The notes under the pieces: model-generated
Database searches by the model: none
What the model was told of the DNA's origin: nothing
The model's input: only the letters and a program-made list of their open reading frames with translations
Assembly: GCF_020531985.1 (NCBI RefSeq)
Contig: NZ_JAJAVQ010000002.1
Coordinates: 496,001-560,000, forward strand
Length of the DNA: 64,000 nt
Direction: 5' to 3'
Source: Rheinheimera aquimaris
GTDB taxonomy: Bacteria; Pseudomonadota; Gammaproteobacteria; Enterobacterales; Alteromonadaceae
In this document: piece after piece, positions 59,142-64,000 of the stretch
Layout: each line of letters begins with the position of its first letter
How positions within the stretch are numbered: the stretch's first letter is position 1
Made by a program: the position numbers and the translations under genes

Positions 59142-59878
59142 TGATTAAGCATATTTTTTCAGCAGCCTTACTGTGTGTATCTGCTTCAGTATTTGCTTCA
59201 GGGCCTGCGGTTCATCTGGACAAAGCGCCGATTGATCTGACTGACAAAGCATCATTACAAAATGGTGCCCGTATGTTTCAGAACTACTGCCTGGGGTGTC
59301 ACCAGATGCAGTACCAGCGCTATGCCAGAACTTTCCGTGACCTGGATATTCCGGAAGACATTGGTATGGAAAATCTGATGTTTACCGGTGAGAAAGTGGG
59401 CGATCATATTAAAAATAATATGGCGACCAAAGATGCCGAGAAATGGTTTGGTGCTGCGCCTCCGGATTTGACCAACGTTGCCCGGGTGCGTGGCCCTGAT
59501 TGGCTATACACCTATTTACGCAGTTTCTACGCCGACCCATCCCGGCCTTTTGGGGTGAATAATGAAGTATTCCCTATGGTTGGTATGCCGCATGTGTTGC
59601 AGGAATTGCAGGGTATGCCATATAAAGCGCACGAGACTCGATTAGTCGATGGTGAGTCAAAAGAAGTTTACGCGGGCATAAAAACTGACGGTACCGGTGA
59701 ACTTACCAGCGAAGAATATGACCGTGCAGTTGCAGATCTGGTAAACTATCTGGAATACGTTGGGGAACCAACTAAACTGGAAGCCCGCGCGTTGGGAACA
59801 AAAGTTATGGTGTTCCTGCTGATATTCTTTGTACTGGCTTACTTGTTGAAGAAAGAATATTGGAAAGATGTACATTAA
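59141..59878 (+). CDS. petC: Cytochrome c1
   Basis: A 245-residue haem protein with signal peptide (KHIFSAALLCVSASVFAS), haem-binding CLGCH, a Met-ligand region (PMVGMPHVL) and a C-terminal anchor (VMVFLLIFFVLAYLLKKEYW). It donates electrons to soluble cytochrome c. It is the last gene of petABC. Confidence 0.96.
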   Translation: MIKHIFSAALLCVSASVFASGPAVHLDKAPIDLTDKASLQNGARMFQNYCLGCHQMQYQRYARTFRDLDIPEDIGMENLMFTGEKVGDHIKNNMATKDAEKWFGAAPPDLTNVARVRGPDWLYTYLRSFYADPSRPFGVNNEVFPMVGMPHVLQELQGMPYKAHETRLVDGESKEVYAGIKTDGTGELTSEEYDRAVADLVNYLEYVGEPTKLEARALGTKVMVFLLIFFVLAYLLKKEYWKDVH

Positions 59879-59905
59879 CTAGTTGTTTCAACTAGAAATG
59901 TTTAC

Positions 59906-59940
59906 AGGGGCCTTAGCGCCCCTTTGCCGTTTTTTATTTT
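59906..59940 (+). terminator. Intrinsic terminator of petABC
   Basis: Stem AGGGGC / GCCCCT (59906-59923), followed after a few bases by TTTTTTATTTT. It lies between petC and sspA. Confidence 0.75.
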
Positions 59941-59953
59941 ACCGGAGGAAGAC

Positions 59954-60592
59954 ATGGCGATCACTGCCAATAAACGCCCTGTGATGACACTGTTCTCAGC
60001 AGCAGATGACATGTTCAGCCATCAGGTACGTATTGTACTTGCTGAAAAAGGCGTAACTGTCGATATTCTTCAGGTCACACAAGATAACTTGCCAGAAGAT
60101 CTGTACGAAGTTAATCCGTATGGCAGCCTGCCAACTCTGCTTGATCGTGAACTGGCGTTGTATCAGGCCAATATTATTATGGAATATCTCGACGAGCGTT
60201 TTCCTCATCCACCATTGATGCCGGTGTATCCGGTCGCGCGTGGTCAGGCTCGTCTGATGATGTACCGGATTGAAAAAGACTGGTACCGCCTGGCTGCAGC
60301 TATTCTGAATGGTGATGAAAACGCAGCAACAGCGCGGCAGGAGTTGAAAGAAGGTTTACTGTCTATAGCGCCATTGTTTAACGAAGCGCCATTTTTTATG
60401 AGCGAGGAGTTCGGCCTGGTTGACTGCTATATGGCAGCGTTGTTGTGGCGTTTACCGCTACTGGGTATTGAATTATCTGGTCCGGGCAGCAAAGAGTTGA
60501 AAAATTATATGACGCGCATTTTTGATCGCGACGCATTTCAGGCTTCATTAAGTGATGTTGAGCGTGAAATCCGCAGAGGAATGAAGTTTTAA
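59954..60592 (+). CDS. sspA: Stringent starvation protein A
   Basis: A 212-residue GST-fold protein that binds RNA polymerase and promotes stationary-phase and acid-tolerance gene expression. Residues from MTLFSAADDMFSHQVRIVLA through YGSLPTLLDRELALYQ form the thioredoxin-like domain. The start at 59954 (MAITANKRPV) is chosen over an upstream TTG because GGAGGA precedes it. Stop overlaps sspB (TAATG). Confidence 0.95.
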   Translation: MAITANKRPVMTLFSAADDMFSHQVRIVLAEKGVTVDILQVTQDNLPEDLYEVNPYGSLPTLLDRELALYQANIIMEYLDERFPHPPLMPVYPVARGQARLMMYRIEKDWYRLAAAILNGDENAATARQELKEGLLSIAPLFNEAPFFMSEEFGLVDCYMAALLWRLPLLGIELSGPGSKELKNYMTRIFDRDAFQASLSDVEREIRRGMKF

Positions 60593-61011
60593 TGAAGATG
60601 ACAGCGAACCGCCCGTATCTGCTGCGGGCGTTTTATGAGTGGATAGTCGACAACAACTGCACGCCTTACCTGGTTGTTGACGCCACCGTCAGTGCTGTAA
60701 AAGTCCCTATGCAGTTTGTACAGAACGGCCAGATTGTGCTTAATACCGCCCCTTCTGCTGTTGGCAATCTGCAGTTGGGTAACGATGCTGTAACCTTTAA
60801 TGCGCGTTTCGGTGGTCAGCCTTTCGCCCTTTATATCCCCGTCAACGCGGTACTGGCAATATATGCCAGAGAAAATGGTGCTGGTACAGTGTTTACTCTG
60901 GAAGAAGAAGAAGACGAAGCCGAAATCTTCAGTAATGAATTCGATGATGATTCACCTGAACCGGAACCTCCAAAGCCGAAGAAAGCATCTCATCTGAAAG
61001 TGGTAAAGTAA
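60592..61011 (+). CDS. sspB: ClpXP adaptor protein SspB
   Basis: A 139-residue adaptor that delivers ssrA-tagged proteins to ClpXP. The core domain is about 1-105 (RPYLLRAFYEWIVDNNCTPY). An acidic linker (EEEEDEAEIFSNEFDDD) and the C-terminal ClpX-binding tail (KKASHLKVVK) follow. It is convergent with ilvY, 5 bp apart. Confidence 0.96.
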   Translation: MKMTANRPYLLRAFYEWIVDNNCTPYLVVDATVSAVKVPMQFVQNGQIVLNTAPSAVGNLQLGNDAVTFNARFGGQPFALYIPVNAVLAIYARENGAGTVFTLEEEEDEAEIFSNEFDDDSPEPEPPKPKKASHLKVVK

Positions 61012-61016
61012 ATCTA

Positions 61017-61913
61017 CTAACGGTGTATGTCTGATTTTGCAGTAGCCACTTGCCAGAAAGCCTGGATCAGTGGCTCGTTCAATCGTTTTTGTAGCATGCA
61101 AACACCTAAATCAAAGGGTTCAAAGCGATAATCCACTTCTAATGATCTGACCCTATCTTTTACCGGACTATTCACTACCACAGCATCTGCGACTAACGCT
61201 ACACCTGTGCCAAGCGCAACCATTGACACCATCGCTTCATGACCATCTACCTTCGCCACGACATGAGGTGTAATCGCCATGTCAGCCAGCCAACGGTCAA
61301 ACCGGCCGCGGGCGGGTCCATGTTCTGGCATAATCAGCGGTACTTTGTCCCAGTGCACCGGGTTCTGCTGTAAAAGGTCATTCACTTTGCACGGTATGGT
61401 AGGGGCAATCAGCATCACTGGAAGGCTGGCAATACTCCGAAATGCCAGATTGGTTGGCAGATGCGTTGGATGAGCTGCCAGTGCAATGTCAGCCTCATCC
61501 AGCCGAACTTTTTCTATTGCTGACGCCGCATCACCAGTGGTTAGTTTTATTTCAGCTTTAGGACACATTAAGCGAAACCGGTCCAGAATAGCCGGTAAAT
61601 GGCTGTAACTGGCCGTGACAGTGCAAAATAAGCGAATTTCGCCTGTCAGCTCTGCACTTGCCAGTTGCAGGTCAACTTGTAGCTGATGCCATTCGTCGAG
61701 CCAGGCACGCACAAACTGAGCAAACCGCTGCCCTGCGGCTGTCAACCTTACAGAGCGCTTGTCACGGAAAAACAAGGTTGCCCCCAGCTCTTCTTCCAGT
61801 CTTTGTATTACACGGGTCAGGGTTGGCGGGCTGACATACATCTGCTCACTGGTCTTACTGAAATTTAAACTGCTGGCGAGGTGCTGAAATAACTGTGCGC
61901 TGCGGATATCCAT
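61017..61913 (-). CDS. ilvY: LysR-type regulator of ilvC
   Basis: A 298-residue LysR regulator. Winged HTH at 1-60 (LFQHLASSLNFSKTSEQMYV, SPPTLTRVIQRLEEELG); effector domain about 90-290. Divergent from ilvC, as in E. coli, where IlvY activates ilvC with acetolactate or acetohydroxybutyrate as inducer. An operator lies 12 bp before its start. Confidence 0.93.
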   Translation of the reverse strand: MDIRSAQLFQHLASSLNFSKTSEQMYVSPPTLTRVIQRLEEELGATLFFRDKRSVRLTAAGQRFAQFVRAWLDEWHQLQVDLQLASAELTGEIRLFCTVTASYSHLPAILDRFRLMCPKAEIKLTTGDAASAIEKVRLDEADIALAAHPTHLPTNLAFRSIASLPVMLIAPTIPCKVNDLLQQNPVHWDKVPLIMPEHGPARGRFDRWLADMAITPHVVAKVDGHEAMVSMVALGTGVALVADAVVVNSPVKDRVRSLEVDYRFEPFDLGVCMLQKRLNEPLIQAFWQVATAKSDIHR

Positions 61914-61925
61914 AAACCGACCTTT

Positions 61926-61942
61926 ATTTCATTATGTGAAAT
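61926..61942. promoter_or_regulatory. IlvY-type operator between ilvY and ilvC
   Basis: ATTTCA-TTATG-TGAAAT is a perfect 6-5-6 inverted repeat. It contains the LysR-family T-N11-A pattern (TTCA-N5-TGAA). Its position suggests autoregulation of ilvY and activation of ilvC. Confidence 0.65.
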
Positions 61943-62073
61943 ACAGACTTCTGAATATATCACTTCTCGCAATTTAAAGTAGGGTCTAATATACATTGTA
62001 TTAAAGCAGCTGCATTGCTCTGCTTATGCTTGGCTCGAGAGCCCGGCGGTGAAAACGAATTCAGAGAAGTATC

Positions 62074-63555
62074 ATGACAAACTATTTTAATACATTAAAT
62101 TTACGCCAGCAGTTAGGCCAGTTGGGCCAGTGCCGTTTTATGGATAAAGCTGAGTTTGCCAACGGCTGTGAATTTTTGAAAGGCTGGAATATTGTTATTG
62201 TCGGTTGCGGAGCTCAGGGGTTGAACCAGGGGCTTAACATGCGCGATTCTGGCCTGAACATCAGTTATGCACTGCGTGCTGAAGCTATTGCAGAGAAAAG
62301 GGCTTCATTTAAAAAAGCCAGCGATAACGATTTCACTGTTGGCACCTATGAACAGCTGATCCCTACAGCGGATTTAGTATTAAACCTAACGCCGGACAAA
62401 CAGCACAGCGCGGTGGTGGATGCAGTTATGCCACTAATGAAGCAGGGGGCGACTCTGGCTTATTCGCATGGTTTCAATATTGTTGAAGAAGGTAAACAGA
62501 TCCGGTCAGACATCACAGTGGTGATGGTGGCTCCCAAGTGTCCGGGCACTGAAGTAAGAGAAGAGTATAAGCGCGGTTTTGGCGTTCCGACTTTGATAGC
62601 GGTACACCCTGAGAATGATCCTAAAGGTCAGGGGCTGGAAATTGCGAAAGCTTATGCCTCGGCGACAGGAGGCGATCGTGCCGGTGTATTGCAGTCATCC
62701 TTCGTAGCAGAAGTAAAATCTGACCTGATGGGTGAGCAGACTATCCTGTGCGGCATGCTGCAAACCGGCGCTATTCTGGCGTTCGATAAAATGGTCGCTG
62801 ATGGTGTTGCACCGGGTTATGCCGCTAAGCTTATTCAGTATGGTTGGGAAACAGTAACCGAAGCGTTGAAGCACGGTGGCATTACCAACATGATGGATCG
62901 GTTAAGCAATCCGGCAAAAATCAAAACATTCGAGCTTGCTGAGCAATTAAAAGCAACGTTACGGCCTTTGTTTGAGAAACACATGGATGACATCATCAGC
63001 GGTGAGTTCTCCCGTACCATGATGGCAGACTGGGCGAATGATGATAAAAACCTGCTTACCTGGCGTGAACAGACACGCAGCTGTGGCTTTGAGCAGGCAC
63101 CAGCTTCTGACGAGCATATAGCTGAACAGGACTACTTTGACCGTGGCTTATTGTTGGTCGCAATGGTGAAGGCTGGTGTGGAACTGGCGTTTGAGACTAT
63201 GGTCGATGCCGGTATTGTCGCGGAGTCGGCCTATTATGAGTCTTTACATGAGACGCCTTTGATCGCCAATACCATAGCGCGAAAACGCTTATACGAGATG
63301 AATGTGGTCATTTCTGATACAGCAGAATATGGTAACTATCTGTTTGCCCATGCCGCTGTACCGCTGTTAAAAGAGACTGTGAATAGTTTAAGTAGCGAAT
63401 ACCTTGGTAAAGGTGTGTCTGCCGGTAACGGTGTCGACAACCTTAAGCTGATTGCCGTGAATGAGGCCATACGCCAGCATCCGGTGGAAATTGTCGGTAA
63501 AAAATTACGTGGTTACATGACAGCAATGAAACGTATTGTTGAGTCTGCTCAGTAG
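62074..63555 (+). CDS. ilvC: Ketol-acid reductoisomerase (class II)
   Basis: A 493-residue enzyme of valine and isoleucine synthesis, converting acetolactate and acetohydroxybutyrate with NADPH and Mg2+. The nucleotide loop is [18 protein letters not shown]. Length is that of the long (class II) form with a duplicated C-terminal domain, as in E. coli. Monocistronic and followed by a strong terminator. Confidence 0.97.
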   Translation: MTNYFNTLNLRQQLGQLGQCRFMDKAEFANGCEFLKGWNIVIVGCGAQGLNQGLNMRDSGLNISYALRAEAIAEKRASFKKASDNDFTVGTYEQLIPTADLVLNLTPDKQHSAVVDAVMPLMKQGATLAYSHGFNIVEEGKQIRSDITVVMVAPKCPGTEVREEYKRGFGVPTLIAVHPENDPKGQGLEIAKAYASATGGDRAGVLQSSFVAEVKSDLMGEQTILCGMLQTGAILAFDKMVADGVAPGYAAKLIQYGWETVTEALKHGGITNMMDRLSNPAKIKTFELAEQLKATLRPLFEKHMDDIISGEFSRTMMADWANDDKNLLTWREQTRSCGFEQAPASDEHIAEQDYFDRGLLLVAMVKAGVELAFETMVDAGIVAESAYYESLHETPLIANTIARKRLYEMNVVISDTAEYGNYLFAHAAVPLLKETVNSLSSEYLGKGVSAGNGVDNLKLIAVNEAIRQHPVEIVGKKLRGYMTAMKRIVESAQ

Positions 63556-63649
63556 CCTGAAGAATGATGTGGTTATAGGTGTGCCGTTTGCCAGAAGCAG
63601 CTGTATCACCTGACCAATAATGATGTTATACGTGGACCTTGGTTGTTTT

Positions 63650-63674
63650 GCCCTGCTATGCAGGGCTTTTTTTT
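63650..63674 (+). terminator. Intrinsic terminator of ilvC
   Basis: Stem GCCCTGC / GCAGGGC, loop TAT, followed by eight T residues. Confidence 0.93.
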
Positions 63675-63714
63675 CGCGTTAAGCTGGCATTTTTAGACGC
63701 AGAGGTATGGTGCT

Positions 63715-64000
63715 ATGAAGACAATTGCTCTGGTTGCTCACGATGGTAAAAAGCAGGCTTTACTGCAATGGGTCTGCGCACATAAAAGCTTCTTTGCTGA
63801 TAAAAACCTGGTGGCTACCGGTACTACCGGCAAATTGATTGCGGAAGCACTGCAGCAGCATGTGCAATGCCTGGCGAGCGGCCCGCTGGGCGGCGATCAG
63901 CAAATAGGGGCGATGATTGCTGAGCAGAAGATCGACTGGCTGGTGTTCTTCTGGGATCCTCTTTCATCACAACCGCATGATCCAGATGTCAAAGCGTTAA
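63715..64000 (+). CDS. mgsA: Methylglyoxal synthase, 3' end outside window
   Basis: The first 95 codons of a protein matching methylglyoxal synthase, which converts dihydroxyacetone phosphate to methylglyoxal as a glycolytic bypass. It opens with IALVAHDGKK (Asp10 conserved). TGTTGKLI is the phosphate-binding loop, and SGPLGGDQQIGAMI contains the catalytic Asp. WLVFFWDPLSSQPHDPDVKAL is typical of the family. The frame runs off the window edge. Confidence 0.95.
   Translation, partial: MKTIALVAHDGKKQALLQWVCAHKSFFADKNLVATGTTGKLIAEALQQHVQCLASGPLGGDQQIGAMIAEQKIDWLVFFWDPLSSQPHDPDVKAL

Overview
The window is a chromosomal segment of a Gram-negative gammaproteobacterium. The gene order kdsD-kdsC-lptCAB-rpoN-hpf-ptsN-rapZ-ptsO, diverging from mlaFEDCB-ibaG-murA and followed by degS/degQ, zapG, zapE, rplM-rpsI, petABC, sspAB and ilvY/ilvC, is the gammaproteobacterial arrangement. 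The accessory genes (GlyGly-CTERM surface protein, glycoside hydrolases, pectate lyase, Mrp antiporter, BCCT transporter) suggest an aquatic Alteromonadales/Chromatiaceae-type organism such as Rheinheimera, Alishewanella or Arsukibacterium. That genus-level placement is inference. I see no tRNA, rRNA, insertion sequence, prophage or CRISPR array.

Layout. (1) 1-3.5 kb: a GH31/GH13 alpha-glucan operon on the minus strand, the GH31 gene cut by the window edge, with a perfect 20-bp palindromic operator candidate upstream. (2) 3.7-6.3 kb: a chemoreceptor and an unrecognised membrane protein, convergent and overlapping. (3) 6.4-14.4 kb: a sulfotransferase gene 12 bp upstream of a 2374-residue repeat-rich surface protein with a C-terminal GlyGly-CTERM sorting tail. 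This is the most unusual pair in the window. (4) 14.5-16.8 kb: an EamA transporter, a voltage-gated-type K+ channel and a hotdog-fold protein. (5) 16.8-22.5 kb: a compact minus-strand set: porin, BCCT transporter, cNMP/CBS/nucleotidyltransferase protein and DnaQ-type exonuclease. (6) 22.6-29.2 kb: cysM, a DUF3297 protein, an rRNA/tRNA methyltransferase, an HPF/RaiA-like protein, an amidohydrolase and a DUF898/M48-protease pair. (7) 29.3-33 kb: a pectate lyase lipoprotein and fumC. (8) 33.3-39.1 kb: a six-gene Mrp Na+/H+ antiporter operon with fused MrpA-MrpB. (9) 39.2-64 kb: the conserved housekeeping block, ending in ilvY/ilvC and the start of mgsA.

How the genes work together. The conserved block covers cell-envelope construction and quality control: Kdo synthesis, Lpt lipopolysaccharide export, Mla phospholipid retrieval, MurA peptidoglycan precursor synthesis, and DegS/DegQ proteolysis. 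With it lie nitrogen-PTS and sigma-54 regulation, respiration (cytochrome bc1), ribosome assembly and starvation responses (HPF, SspA/SspB). The accessory half serves polysaccharide scavenging (GH31, GH13, pectate lyase), ion and osmolyte balance (Mrp, BCCT, K+ channel), and surface interaction (giant GlyGly-CTERM protein).

Seven intrinsic terminators, a GC-rich-discriminator promoter with a structured leader before rplM, a sigma-E-like promoter before degQ and an IlvY-type operator can be read directly. Several genes appear to use non-ATG starts: TTG for yrbG, mlaF and ibaG; GTG for mlaE and mlaB.
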